Source of the DNA: an uncultured Sphingosinicella sp.
Lineage (GTDB): Bacteria > Pseudomonadota > Alphaproteobacteria > Sphingomonadales > Sphingomonadaceae
NCBI RefSeq assembly: GCF_902806315.1
Contig: NZ_CADCWD010000072.1
Coordinates: 1-46,221 of the forward strand
Length of the DNA stretch: 46,221 bases
Direction: 5' to 3'
Shown here: positions 24,327-34,365 of the stretch, one piece after another
Numbering within the stretch: the stretch's first letter is position 1
How the letters are laid out: the number at the start of each line of letters is the position of its first letter
Made by a program: the position numbers and the translations under genes
The notes under the pieces: model-generated
Seen by the model: the letters and a program-made list of their open reading frames with translations, nothing else
What the model was told of the DNA's origin: nothing
Database searches by the model: none

Positions 24327-25214
24327 TCACAGGCCCTCCGGAGCCCGTAAATCGTGGCGAGCATGGGCCGCGACCAGGGTGTTGCGCAGGAGCACGGCGA
24401 TGGTCATCGGGCCCACGCCTCCCGGGACGGGCGTGATCGCTCCCGCAACCTCTTTCGCGGAGTCGAAGTCGACATCGCCGACCAGCCTGGTCTTGCCGTC
24501 GCCGATCTGAATCCGGTTGATGCCGACGTCGATCACGGTGGCACCGGGCTTCAGCCAGTCGCCGCGGACGAGCTGCGGCTGGCCGACGGCGGCGATCACG
24601 ATGTCGCCGCGGCGAACCACGTCGGGCAGGTTGCGGGTGCGGCTGTGTGCGATGGTGACGGTGCAATTCTGTTGCAGCAGGAGCTGCGCCATCGGCTTGC
24701 CGACGATGTTCGAGCGGCCGAGCACGACCGCCTCGAGGCCGCTGAGATCGCCGAGCCGGTGCTTAAGGAGGGCAAGCGCGCCGAAGGGCGTGCACGGCAC
24801 CAGCGACTTCTCCCCCACCGCGAGCCGACCCGCATTCGCGACGTGGAAACCGTCGACGTCCTTGGCTGGGTCGATGGTGGCGATCACCGCCTTGTCGTCC
24901 ATGTGGCCGGGAAGGGGGAGCTGGACGAGGATGCCGTCGACGCGATCGTCGGCATTGAGCTGCTCGACCAGAGCCACCAGCTCGGCCTGGCCGCTCACCT
25001 CGGGCAGCCGGTGCTCGAAGCTTTCCATTCCCGCTTCGAGCGTCGCCTTGCCCTTGAACCGCACATAGACGCTGCTCGCCGGATCGTCGCCGACCAGCAC
25101 CACGGCAAGGCCGGGCTTGCGGCCGGTGGCATCGACGAATGCGGGAACCGCCCCGGCGACCTGCGCTCGCAGTGCGTCGGCGAAGGCTTTGCCGTCGATG
25201 ATCTCGGCGGTCAC
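24327..25214 (-). CDS. folD: Bifunctional methylenetetrahydrofolate dehydrogenase/cyclohydrolase FolD
   Basis: Converts 5,10-methylene-THF to 10-formyl-THF in two steps, supplying purine and formyl-Met synthesis. Protein of 295 residues, usual length. Family features are [20 protein letters not shown] with the catalytic Lys (YVxxK), [32 protein letters not shown], the NADP site [18 protein letters not shown], and the C-terminal [19 protein letters not shown]. The start is GTG at 25214. It follows the YggT gene by 10 nt and is probably co-transcribed. Confidence 0.97.
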   Translation of the reverse strand: MTAEIIDGKAFADALRAQVAGAVPAFVDATGRKPGLAVVLVGDDPASSVYVRFKGKATLEAGMESFEHRLPEVSGQAELVALVEQLNADDRVDGILVQLPLPGHMDDKAVIATIDPAKDVDGFHVANAGRLAVGEKSLVPCTPFGALALLKHRLGDLSGLEAVVLGRSNIVGKPMAQLLLQQNCTVTIAHSRTRNLPDVVRRGDIVIAAVGQPQLVRGDWLKPGATVIDVGINRIQIGDGKTRLVGDVDFDSAKEVAGAITPVPGGVGPMTIAVLLRNTLVAAHARHDLRAPEGL

Positions 25215-25224
25215 TGCGCCCGCC

Positions 25225-25518
25225 TCAGTAAGCGAGGTCGGCGGCGAGCCCGCTCAGCAGGATCCGCACGATGTAGATGAGCAGCAGCACGACGATGGGT
25301 GAGAAATCGATGCCGCCGAAATCCGGCAGGATGCGGCGGATGGGCCGGTAGAGCGGCTCCGTGATCCGGTCGAGCGCGGCGAGGAACGAGCGGACGAAAT
25401 CATTTGAGGTGTTGATCACGTTGAACGCGACCAGCCAGGAAATGATCGCCTGCGCGATGATGATGTAGCTCAGCACCCGCAACAGCAGATCGAACACACC
25501 GAAAATGGCCAGCAGCAT
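25225..25518 (-). CDS. YggT-family membrane protein
   Basis: Protein of 97 residues with two hydrophobic segments ([21 protein letters not shown] and [19 protein letters not shown]) joined by the conserved loop [26 protein letters not shown], diagnostic for YggT/YlmG. Relatives affect osmotic tolerance and, in Gram-positives and plastids, division or nucleoid arrangement; the role here is not known. ATG at 25518 with AGGA upstream; a TTG precedes it in frame. It sits directly before folD in what looks like one operon. Confidence 0.93.
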   Translation of the reverse strand: MLLAIFGVFDLLLRVLSYIIIAQAIISWLVAFNVINTSNDFVRSFLAALDRITEPLYRPIRRILPDFGGIDFSPIVVLLLIYIVRILLSGLAADLAY

Positions 25519-25577
25519 CAAATCCTCCCCGCGACTGCCCGTTCATGTAGGGAAGCGCGGCAAAGGGAGCAATGCGG

Positions 25578-26234
25578 CTAATGGGCCGTGGCGGGCTTCT
25601 CCAGATCCAGGCGCCGTCCCAGGGCCACGAACAGGTAGATGAGCGGCGGGACGAGGAGGGCGGAGAGCGCCACCTTTGCGATCATCTGACCAAGCAGCAA
25701 CTCGCCGATCGGGAACACGCCGTAAAAGGCGATGGTGATGAAGAGCAGGGTGTCGACGATCTGCGACAGCACGCCCGCCACGCCCGAACGCAGCCAGAGC
25801 ATGCGCCCGCCCTCCTGCTTCAGCCGGCTGAAGATCATCACGTTAAGGATCTGCGAAATGCCATAGGCGACGATGCCGCCCATCCAGATGCGGGGCGTGG
25901 CCAGCATCATCATCTCGAACGCGCCCAGCCGCTCGGGCTCCATCTTCGATGACGCGGGCACCGCGAGCACCAGCAAGGTGAGCAGCAGGGAGGCGATGAG
26001 CGGGATAAAGCCGTAGAGGACCAGCCTGTTGGCGGTCGCGCGGCCTTGAAGCTCGGCGACCGCGCTGGAGACCACGACCAGGAGCAAAAAGGCGAAGATG
26101 CCCGCCTCCACCGCCAGCGGTCCGAGCGCGACCTGCTTGTTGCCGAGCACGCCCGCTATGCAGACCATGCCGCCATAGAAGACCGAGAAGAGGAAGAGCG
26201 ACTTCGGCACGGTGCCGGCGGGGTGTGAAGACAT
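25578..26234 (-). CDS. Queuosine precursor transporter, YhhQ/VUT family
   Basis: Inner-membrane carrier of 218 residues with about six helices, imports queuosine precursors such as preQ0 or preQ1 for tRNA modification. Family blocks visible are FYGGMVCIAGVLGNKQVALGP near the N terminus, ATPRIWMGGIVAYGISQILNVMIFSRLK in the middle and LRSGVAGVLSQIVDTLLFITIAFYG. The SQxxDT motif near residue 165 is characteristic. ATG at 26234. No queuosine synthesis gene is nearby, which fits a salvage role. It is divergent from the nucleoside transporter gene, with 105 nt between starts. Confidence 0.88.
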   Translation of the reverse strand: MSSHPAGTVPKSLFLFSVFYGGMVCIAGVLGNKQVALGPLAVEAGIFAFLLLVVVSSAVAELQGRATANRLVLYGFIPLIASLLLTLLVLAVPASSKMEPERLGAFEMMMLATPRIWMGGIVAYGISQILNVMIFSRLKQEGGRMLWLRSGVAGVLSQIVDTLLFITIAFYGVFPIGELLLGQMIAKVALSALLVPPLIYLFVALGRRLDLEKPATAH

Positions 26235-26339
26235 CAACGACCCCTATCCGCTTTCCAGCGCTTGAAAAAGGGCTTGCCGCATCGTGCCCGGACCGGGCAA
26301 GCCCTGACCCTTCGTGCCGGGGTGGGAGCGTAAACTTAT

Positions 26340-27668
26340 ATGGAGCGGAGCCTGATCAGCTTGGGCGGCATGGCCGCATTGCTGGCCATCGCCTTCTTGC
26401 TGTCGTCGGATCGGCGGGCAATCCGCCCCCGCGTCGTCGCGGCGGCCTTCGCGCTGCAGGCGGGCATTGCCGTGCTTGTGCTCTACACGCCCTGGGGCCG
26501 GGCGGGGATCCAGGGACTGTCCAATGGCGTGGCGAACCTGCTCGGCTATGCCAACAAGGGCACGGAGTTCCTGTTCGGACCGTCGGCCACCAACCCGCTC
26601 GCCAACACCTTCGCGCTCGGCGCGCTGCCGGTGATCATCTTCTTCGCCGCTCTGGTCTCGATCCTTTACTATCTCGGCATCATGCAGAAGATCGTGCGCT
26701 GGGTCGGCGGCGCGATCGGCTGGGTGACGGGCATCGGCCGCGTGGAATCCCTGGGTTCGGCTGCGAACATTTTCGTCGGCCAATCCGAATCGCCGCTGGT
26801 GGTTCGCCCGTATCTGGCGGCGCTGACGCCGCCGCAGCTTTTCACTCTGATGACGGTCGGCATGGCCGGCGTGGCGGGCACGATCCTGGCGGCTTATGCG
26901 AGCCTGCTTGGGGCGCAATATCTGCCCTTCCTACTCGCCGCCGCCTTCATGTCGGCGCCCGGGGGCATCCTGATGGCGAAGATCATGATGCCGGACAAAG
27001 TGGTGCCGCCCGAGCCGGAGCAGCTCGAGCTGCCGGCTGCGCGGATCAGCGGGGCGGGGCCTGCCGCCTTGCTGCCGGAGGCGCATCCCGGGCGGGCCGA
27101 CGATGTCGATGTTGCGGAAACGTTCGAGGAGGGCGAGCGCCCGGCGAACATCATCATGGCGGCCGCACAGGGCGCTCAGACCGGCGTGAAGCTTGCAGTG
27201 GCTGTGGGCGCGATGGTGCTTGCCTTCGTGGCGCTTGTGGCGCTCGCGAACGGCCTCCTGGGCGGCGTCGGCGGCTGGTTCGGATACCCCGATTTGAGCT
27301 TCCAGCAGATCGTCGGCTGGATCTTCCAGCCAATCATGTTCCTGATCGGCGTGCCGTGGAACGAAGCGGGGGTTGCCGGCGGCCTGTTCGGCACCAAGAT
27401 CGTCCTCAACGAATTTGTCGCCTTTATCGATCTTGGCAATGCGCAGGGGCCGGCGGCTGCGATCAGCGAGCGCACGCGCGCGATCGTCACCTTCGCGCTG
27501 TGCGGCTTTGCCAATTTCAGCTCGATCGCGATCCAGATGGCGGTGACCGGCGGTCTCGCACCCAATCAGCGGCCGGTGATCGCAAGGCTCGGCATCAAGG
27601 CGCTGATCGCCGGCTCGCTGTCGAACCTGATGAGCGCTGCGCTGGCGGGGCTGCTGCTCGCCGGCTGA
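26340..27668 (+). CDS. Concentrative nucleoside transporter, CNT/NupC family
   Basis: Ion-coupled nucleoside importer in the inner membrane, 442 residues. The N-terminal gate domain, the GSAANIFVGQSESPLVVRPYL block (substrate-binding hairpin), the MAGVAGTILAAYA helix and the C-terminal NEFVAF and FALCGFANFSSIAIQMA segments match CNT proteins. The central cytoplasmic insert (about 215-265) is Pro/Glu-rich. ATG at 26340 with GGGAGCG upstream. Sodium or proton coupling cannot be decided by eye. The neighbouring YhhQ-type gene also imports a nucleobase-like compound. Confidence 0.93.
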   Translation: MERSLISLGGMAALLAIAFLLSSDRRAIRPRVVAAAFALQAGIAVLVLYTPWGRAGIQGLSNGVANLLGYANKGTEFLFGPSATNPLANTFALGALPVIIFFAALVSILYYLGIMQKIVRWVGGAIGWVTGIGRVESLGSAANIFVGQSESPLVVRPYLAALTPPQLFTLMTVGMAGVAGTILAAYASLLGAQYLPFLLAAAFMSAPGGILMAKIMMPDKVVPPEPEQLELPAARISGAGPAALLPEAHPGRADDVDVAETFEEGERPANIIMAAAQGAQTGVKLAVAVGAMVLAFVALVALANGLLGGVGGWFGYPDLSFQQIVGWIFQPIMFLIGVPWNEAGVAGGLFGTKIVLNEFVAFIDLGNAQGPAAAISERTRAIVTFALCGFANFSSIAIQMAVTGGLAPNQRPVIARLGIKALIAGSLSNLMSAALAGLLLAG

Positions 27669-27671
27669 GTT

Positions 27672-27696
27672 GGAACGCCCCTCGCTCCGAGCGGTT
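27672..27696 (+). promoter_or_regulatory. Candidate EcfG-type general stress promoter
   Basis: GGAAC at 27672-27676, 16-nt spacer, GGTT at 27693-27696, 33 nt before the ATG of the cupin gene. It begins 4 nt after the preceding stop, so the downstream pair can be transcribed independently of the transporter gene. One base away from the published-type consensus GGAAC-N16/17-CGTT. Confidence 0.45.
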
Positions 27697-27729
27697 AAGC
27701 GTGGGGTTTTCACATGAGCGGAGGCAGCG

Positions 27730-28158
27730 ATGGCAGGCGGCAAGCAGGGCAATAACAAGAAGGGCTACCGCGACAATATCGAGGAGCTCACCCTCAACAA
27801 CGAGGATTTCCGCCGCGTTCTCTATACCGGCCAGAACATCCAGCTCGTGCTGATGACGCTCAAGCCCGGCGAGGAGATCGGTGAGGAGGTCCACGAGGAC
27901 AAGGACCAGTTCTTCCGCTTCGAATCCGGCACCGGCGAGGTTCGGATCAACGACAAGGCCAATCCGGTGGAAGACGGGATCGCGGTGATCGTGCCCGCCG
28001 GAGCCAAGCACAATGTGGTCAACACCGGCGACGACCCACTGACCATGTACACGCTCTACGGACCGCCCGATCATAAGGACAAGACCGTCCACAAGACCAA
28101 GGCGCAGGCCGAGAAGGACCACGACAACGACGAATATGATGGCAAGCCGACGGAGTAG
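27730..28158 (+). CDS. Small cupin-domain protein
   Basis: Single cupin barrel of 142 residues. Cupin motif 1 appears as GEEIGEEVHEDKDQFFRFESGTGEV (His and Glu metal ligands) and motif 2 as VIVPAGAKHNVVNTG. A charged Lys/Asp/Glu tail follows. The enzymatic function, if any, cannot be deduced; such small cupins may bind metal or a sugar. GGAGG lies upstream of the ATG. It is followed after 6 nt by a DUF3140 gene, and a general-stress-like promoter precedes the pair. Confidence 0.87.
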   Translation: MAGGKQGNNKKGYRDNIEELTLNNEDFRRVLYTGQNIQLVLMTLKPGEEIGEEVHEDKDQFFRFESGTGEVRINDKANPVEDGIAVIVPAGAKHNVVNTGDDPLTMYTLYGPPDHKDKTVHKTKAQAEKDHDNDEYDGKPTE

Positions 28159-28164
28159 CCGCGC

Positions 28165-28503
28165 ATGACCGACGAGGATCGCGAGGCGGCGGGCAAGGAG
28201 TTTTCCCGGGTCGTCAACATGTCACCGGCCGAGCTCGAAAAGTGGCTCGGAACCGAGGACAGCAAGGCCGTCGGCTGGACTCACGAAGGCGAGGGCGAGG
28301 CTGTCGGGCACCAGTCCGGCCGCCGGATCGTCGAGATCAAGCGCAAGAAGAAGACGGAGCTGACCGACGACGACTATGCCCATATGCGCAAGGTGGTCGG
28401 CTATGTTCACCGGCACATGGCGCAGGGTGGGCCCGCCGAGGACAAGGCCCACTCCAAGTGGCGCTACAGCCTGATGAACTGGGGCCACGATCCCCTGAAA
28501 TGA
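28165..28503 (+). CDS. DUF3140 domain protein
   Basis: Protein of 112 residues, basic and soluble. Family blocks are FSRVVNMSPAELEKWLGTEDSKAVGW, HQSGRRIVEIKRKKKTELTDDDYAHMRKVVGYVHRH and the C-terminal SKWRYSLMNWGHDP. The family is widespread; its members are sometimes described as DNA-binding, without firm proof. It is the second gene of the cupin operon, probably with shared stress control. Confidence 0.87.
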   Translation: MTDEDREAAGKEFSRVVNMSPAELEKWLGTEDSKAVGWTHEGEGEAVGHQSGRRIVEIKRKKKTELTDDDYAHMRKVVGYVHRHMAQGGPAEDKAHSKWRYSLMNWGHDPLK

Positions 28504-28518
28504 GGGGCGAGCGCCTGC

Positions 28519-29424
28519 TCAGGCGAGCAGGTGGGTCCGGAAGAACTCGGTGGTGCGGTTCCAGGCGAGGTTCGCCGCCGCTTGATTGTAGCGTTCGGCC
28601 GACGTGTCGTTGTGGAAAGCGTGCTCGACGCCGGGATAGACGTGGGTCGTGACGCGCTTGCCGGCGGCCTTCAGCGCTTCGCTCCAGGGAAGAGCGGTGG
28701 CGTTGACGCGGGCGTCGTTGGCGGCGAGCTGAATCAGCAAAGCGGCTTCGACTTTGGGCGCTTCCGCGGGAGCCGGGGCGGGGCCGTAGAACGGCACGCC
28801 CGCACTAAGGCTCTTGCCGGCCGCCACCGCGAGCCGGTTGACCATGCCGCCGCCCCAGCAGAAGCCGACCGCGCCGACCTTCCGCCCGCCGCCTGCGGTG
28901 GAAGAAAGCCAGTCGATCATCGCGCGCCCGTCGGCCACGGTGGCTGCGAGGTCGAGCTTGCCGATCATCTCGCGCGCCTGGTCCTGGTCGGCAGGGGTGC
29001 CGCCGGCCGGCGAGAGGAAGTCGGGCGCGATCGCAGAGAAGCCGGCGAGCGCCACGCGGCGAGCGACGTCGCGGATATGCTCGGTGAGGCCGCGATTCTC
29101 GTGGATGACGATCACTGTCGCCAAGTCCGGACGCGCGTTGGCGGGCGCAGCACCATAGCCGCTCATCTTGCGGCCAGGGATCAGCTCCCATTGCAAGCTG
29201 CGGCTCTGGATGCGCGGGTCGTTCTCGGCCACGATCGCCGCTGCCGCCGGATCGGCAGCGATGCCGAGCAGAAGCGCGTTGGCGGCGGCGGCGCTTCCAG
29301 CGATCCGGGTCAGCTCGGACATGAAGGCGCGGCGATCCATGCCTTCATGGGTGAACCGGTCGTAGAGGGCGATGGCCGCCCTTCGACGCTGCTCAGGACA
29401 GGCGGCGCGGACATTGTCGTTCAT
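28519..29424 (-). CDS. Dienelactone hydrolase-family protein, probable Tat export
   Basis: Alpha/beta hydrolase of 301 residues. The nucleophile is Cys in VGFCWGGGMVNR, the acid Asp in LAANDARVNA and the base His in YPGVEHAFHND, the dienelactone hydrolase triad. The N terminus carries MDRRAFMSELTRIAGSAAAANALLLG (from residue 29), a twin-arginine-like signal, so the enzyme may act in the periplasm; the true start could be that internal ATG's neighbour rather than 29424. The ATG at 29424 overlaps the GST stop by four bases. No aromatic degradation cluster is nearby, so the substrate is unknown. Confidence 0.9.
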   Translation of the reverse strand: MNDNVRAACPEQRRRAAIALYDRFTHEGMDRRAFMSELTRIAGSAAAANALLLGIAADPAAAAIVAENDPRIQSRSLQWELIPGRKMSGYGAAPANARPDLATVIVIHENRGLTEHIRDVARRVALAGFSAIAPDFLSPAGGTPADQDQAREMIGKLDLAATVADGRAMIDWLSSTAGGGRKVGAVGFCWGGGMVNRLAVAAGKSLSAGVPFYGPAPAPAEAPKVEAALLIQLAANDARVNATALPWSEALKAAGKRVTTHVYPGVEHAFHNDTSAERYNQAAANLAWNRTTEFFRTHLLA

Positions 29425-30056
29425 GCGGGCTGCTGCTCCTTCTTGGGCATGAGCGCCTGGTCGATTTGCTTGGCCTTGCGATAAGCAGGGCGATCGGTGA
29501 TCCGCGCCACATACTCCTCGAAGCCGGGGCGTTTCTCCATGGTCCCAAAGCCGATGCCCCAGGCGATCTGCGACCCGAGGTACACGTCGAGCGCGGTGAA
29601 GCGGTCGCCGAGCAGGTAGGGAGCGGACGCGACCAACTGCTCGAGCACGTCGAGCACCGTCGAGTAGCTTCCATAGCCGACCATCATCCGCTGTTCGGGC
29701 GTCGGGTTCCAGTTCAGGTAGTTGTTGGTGACCGCAGTCTCGACCGGGCCCGCTCCGAAGAACAGCCAGCGATAATAAGCACCGCGCAGCGGGTCGCCGG
29801 GAGGCGGGGCGAGCTGCTTGTCGGGGAACGCGTCGGCCAGATACGCGCAGATCGCCGCGCCTTCGGTCACGACAGTGTCGCCGTGCTTGATCGCCGGCAC
29901 CTTACCCATCGGGTTGATTGCGAGATATTCCGGCGCCTTCATCGTGGTGCCGTAGTCGAGGATCACCGTTTCGTAGGGCTGACCGACCTCTTCCAGCATC
30001 CAGCGGGCGATCTGCCCCCGCGACATCGGGTTGGTGTAGAAGGTGATGTCGGCCAC
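29421..30056 (-). CDS. Glutathione S-transferase family protein
   Basis: Protein of 211 residues with the N-terminal thioredoxin-like domain (ITFYTNPMSRGQIARWMLEE; catalytic Ser or Tyr near residues 7-12), the cis-Pro block GKVPAIKHGDTVVTEGAAICAYLA and a helical C-terminal domain with DRFTALDVYLGSQIAWG. It probably conjugates or reduces electrophiles with glutathione in the cytoplasm. The start is GTG at 30056 with AGGAGCA upstream. Overlap with the next gene (ATGA) indicates a two-gene operon with the dienelactone hydrolase-like enzyme. Confidence 0.93.
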   Translation of the reverse strand: MADITFYTNPMSRGQIARWMLEEVGQPYETVILDYGTTMKAPEYLAINPMGKVPAIKHGDTVVTEGAAICAYLADAFPDKQLAPPPGDPLRGAYYRWLFFGAGPVETAVTNNYLNWNPTPEQRMMVGYGSYSTVLDVLEQLVASAPYLLGDRFTALDVYLGSQIAWGIGFGTMEKRPGFEEYVARITDRPAYRKAKQIDQALMPKKEQQPA

Positions 30057-30090
30057 TTGCTGCTCCTGTTCGTCCGTGCAGCAGCAGTAA

Positions 30091-30135
30091 CGTCACTCCC
30101 CTAGAAGCGGGAGTCCCGCTTTCGCCGAAACGACG
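30091..30135. repeat. Decayed copy of the GIY-YIG-associated repeat (family B)
   Basis: Positions 30103-30135 are a 33-nt arm in the minus orientation: starting CGTC, retaining GGCGAAAGCGGGA and the CCCGCTTCT tail, but with several stem mismatches. A vestige of the opposite arm, CGTCACTCCC, lies at 30091-30100. It fills the gap between gst and clpA. Confidence 0.7.
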
Positions 30136-30136
30136 A

Positions 30137-30166
30137 AGGAGAAAGGCCGCCTCTTTCGAGACGGCC
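30137..30166 (-). terminator. Intrinsic terminator of clpA
   Basis: On the minus strand a 9-bp stem GGCCGTCTC / GAGGCGGCC (one G-U pair) with a GAAA tetraloop occupies 30166-30145, followed by TTTCTCCTT. It lies 8 nt after the clpA stop. Confidence 0.6.
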
Positions 30167-30174
30167 GTTCCTGT

Positions 30175-32535
<2,361 letters not shown>

Positions 32536-32660
32536 TTTCAACTCCTTGGCCCGCGCAACAGATTACGGGCAGCTTGACCCCAATGTCGTGCCGCCCCGGC
32601 CCGCGATCAAGCAGCCGTCTTGGATCACGTTTGATTCAACGCGGGTCGGAGCCGCGCGGT

Positions 32661-32858
32661 TCATTTCTTGAAGATCGCTTCGGCGCTCGCGCGGAAGCTG
32701 ACCGACGCATCGATCTTGGCGCGGACCCGGGCGATCTCGCCCTCCAGCGCCGCGATGCGGGCATTGAGCTCGTCGACCGACAAGGGATCGAGATCCTGGC
32801 GCGTGAGCTGCGTCAGGGGATCCTTAGGCTTGTCCGGAAAGAGTTCGTCCAGATCCAT
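32661..32858 (-). CDS. DUF1192 family small protein
   Basis: Protein of 65 residues. It begins MDLDELFPDKPKDPLTQL, continues QDLDPLSVDELNARIAALEGEIARVRAKI and ends ASAEAIFKK, which together are the DUF1192 pattern found in alphaproteobacteria. The second half should form a short coiled coil. Function not known. ATG at 32858; the larger frame reaching 33110 is antisense to the oxidoreductase gene. It lies 125 nt upstream of clpA on the same strand. Confidence 0.85.
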   Translation of the reverse strand: MDLDELFPDKPKDPLTQLTRQDLDPLSVDELNARIAALEGEIARVRAKIDASVSFRASAEAIFKK

Positions 32859-32939
32859 CGTGCAAAAGTTGACCCTGGGGGGCCTTCTGTCAACAAGGCC
32901 CCGGCGCAGCCGCGCCGAATATCCTGGGAGCGTGACCGA

Positions 32940-33941
32940 ATGAACACCGTGCCGGAGACGATGCTGGCGATCGACCCGGAGGAAGCGGGTGGCCCGGAGG
33001 TGCTGAAGGCGGTCCAGCGGCCGGTGCCGAAGCCCGGCGAGGGCGAGCTCCTGATCAAGGTCGAGGCTGCGGGCGTGAACCGGCCGGACGTGATGCAGCG
33101 CATGGGCCATTATCCGCCGCCGCCCGGGGCGCCGACGGTCCCCGGGCTGGAAATTGCCGGCCGGATCGTCGGCGTGGGCCCAGGCGAACGGCCGGTTTCG
33201 ATCGGCAAGCCGGTCTGCGCCTTGGTGTCAGGCGGCGGCTATGCCCAATATTGCACGGCGCCGGCCGGCCAGGTGCTCGCGGTCCCCGGCACGCTCAGCA
33301 TGGTGGAGGCGGCGGCGCTTCCCGAAACCTTCTTCACCGTCTGGACGAACCTGTTCCAGCGCGGACAGGCCAAGCGCGGGGAGACGGTGCTGGTCCATGG
33401 CGGAACGAGCGGCATCGGCACCACTGCGATCCTTCTGGGCGCCGCATTTGGCCTCAGCGTGATCGTGACCGCCGGCTCGGACGCGAAGTGCAAGCGGGCG
33501 CTCGAAATCGGCGCTGCGCACGCGATCAACTACAACAAGCTCGATTTCGTGGAGGCGGTGAAGTCGCTCACCAACGGGCGCGGAGTTCAGATCGTGCTGG
33601 ACATGATCGGCGGCGACTATGTGGCTCGCAACCTCGCCTGCCTGGCGGACGAGGGGCGCCATGTCTCGATCGCCGGCCAGCGCGGCGGCACGGCCGAGCT
33701 TCCGCTGTGGGAAATGATGCGCCGCCGCCTGACGCTCACCGGCTCCACCCTCCGCGCCCGCTCCGCCGAATTCAAAACCGCCCTTGCCGGCGACATTAGG
33801 CGCGAAGTCTGGCCGCACCTGGAAGCGAACCGAATCCGCCCGGTAATCGACTCCACCTTCACGCTGAAGGACGCGGCCAAGGCCCACAAGCGCATGGAGT
33901 CGAGCAAGCATGTCGGGAAGATCGTGCTCGAAGTGAGCTGA
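32940..33941 (+). CDS. NAD(P)H:quinone oxidoreductase, zinc-free MDR family (PIG3-like)
   Basis: Medium-chain reductase of 333 residues that probably reduces quinones with NADPH. The GroES-like N-terminal half has VEAAGVNRPDVMQRMGHYPPPPGAP and PGLEIAGRIVGVG. The Rossmann half has VLVHGGTSGIGTTAILLGAAFG as nucleotide-binding loop, and ALPETFFTVWTNLF is typical of PIG3-type enzymes. No catalytic zinc cysteines are present. ATG at 32940 follows GGGAGCG. Divergent from the DUF1192 gene. A GIY-YIG repeat element begins 17 nt after its stop. Confidence 0.92.
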   Translation: MNTVPETMLAIDPEEAGGPEVLKAVQRPVPKPGEGELLIKVEAAGVNRPDVMQRMGHYPPPPGAPTVPGLEIAGRIVGVGPGERPVSIGKPVCALVSGGGYAQYCTAPAGQVLAVPGTLSMVEAAALPETFFTVWTNLFQRGQAKRGETVLVHGGTSGIGTTAILLGAAFGLSVIVTAGSDAKCKRALEIGAAHAINYNKLDFVEAVKSLTNGRGVQIVLDMIGGDYVARNLACLADEGRHVSIAGQRGGTAELPLWEMMRRRLTLTGSTLRARSAEFKTALAGDIRREVWPHLEANRIRPVIDSTFTLKDAAKAHKRMESSKHVGKIVLEVS

Positions 33942-33957
33942 TGCCGCCTCGGGTTCC

Positions 33958-33987
33958 CGTCATTCCCGCGAAAGCGGGAATCCCGCT
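33958..33987 (+). repeat. Left arm, family B repeat
   Basis: 30 nt: CGTC, stem ATTCCCGC-GAAA-GCGGGAAT, then CCCGCT. It can fold as an 8-bp hairpin with GAAA loop. Confidence 0.85.
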
Positions 33988-34004
33988 GCCTTCGGGCGGC
34001 TGAG

Positions 34005-34298
34005 ATGCGAGGCGGCTGGCTCTATATGATGGCGGACCGGTATCGCGGCACGATCTACACCGGCGTCACGGCGGACATCGCCAGGCGTTCGTACCAGCAC
34101 CGCAGTGGGACTGGATCAAGATTTGTTAAGAGATATGACCTGCTCCGGCTGGTCCACGTGAAGCATTTTGATCGAATAGACGAGGCGATTGCGCGCGAGA
34201 AGGCGATCAAGAAGTGGCGTCGCGAGTGGAAGATAGAGCTTATCGAACGTGCCAATCCGGATTGGAATGACCTCTTCCCGCATGTGGTGGGTAGTTGA
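34005..34298 (+). CDS. Small GIY-YIG endonuclease-domain protein
   Basis: Single-domain nuclease of 97 residues, Uri/UPF0213-like. The two signature strands are present in variant form: GWLYMM (GIY position) and TIYTGVTADIARRSYQHRSG (YIG position, with the catalytic Arg in ARR). The conserved Glu lies in AIAREKAIKKWRREWKIELI, and the family ending NPDWNDLF is intact. Length is complete for this group. Codon use is less GC-rich than in the genes around it. It is enclosed by inverted repeat arms. Such proteins are frequent and multicopy in alphaproteobacteria; the biological role is not established. It could nick the arms, by analogy with RAYT proteins on REP sequences (inference). Confidence 0.88.
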   Translation: MRGGWLYMMADRYRGTIYTGVTADIARRSYQHRSGTGSRFVKRYDLLRLVHVKHFDRIDEAIAREKAIKKWRREWKIELIERANPDWNDLFPHVVGS

Positions 34299-34308
34299 GA
34301 ACAGAAGA

Positions 34309-34339
34309 AGCGGGAATTCCCGCTTTCGCGGGAATGACG
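34309..34339 (-). repeat. Right arm, family B repeat
   Basis: 31 nt, reverse complement of the left arm with one extra T after the stem. Ends GGGAATGACG. Same 8-bp GAAA hairpin on the minus strand. Confidence 0.85.
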
Positions 34340-34365
34340 TAAAAGGGGCGAAGGAGGGGACCTGA

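Larger units (their letters stand above)
33958..34339. mobile_element. Putative GIY-YIG repeat element with terminal inverted hairpin arms
   Basis: A 382-bp unit: left arm 33958-33987, a GIY-YIG ORF at 34005-34298, right arm 34309-34339. The arms are inverted copies differing by a single inserted base, and both match the ORF-less dyad at 11568-11655. GC content hand-counted over 34081-34260 is about 54%, against 70% in a 60-nt sample of the preceding gene. No target-site duplication is visible. Mobility is inferred from structure and repetition, not shown. Confidence 0.6.

Noticed and set aside
26225-27853. Open frame of 542 codons overlapping the nucleoside transporter in another frame
   Set aside because: The transporter frame has coherent helices and CNT motifs; the other frame is Arg/Gly-rich without pattern.
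28514-28531. Hairpin CCTGCTC-AGGC-GAGCAGG as a shared terminator for two convergent genes
   Set aside because: No T tract on either side and it overlaps the end of the dienelactone hydrolase gene.
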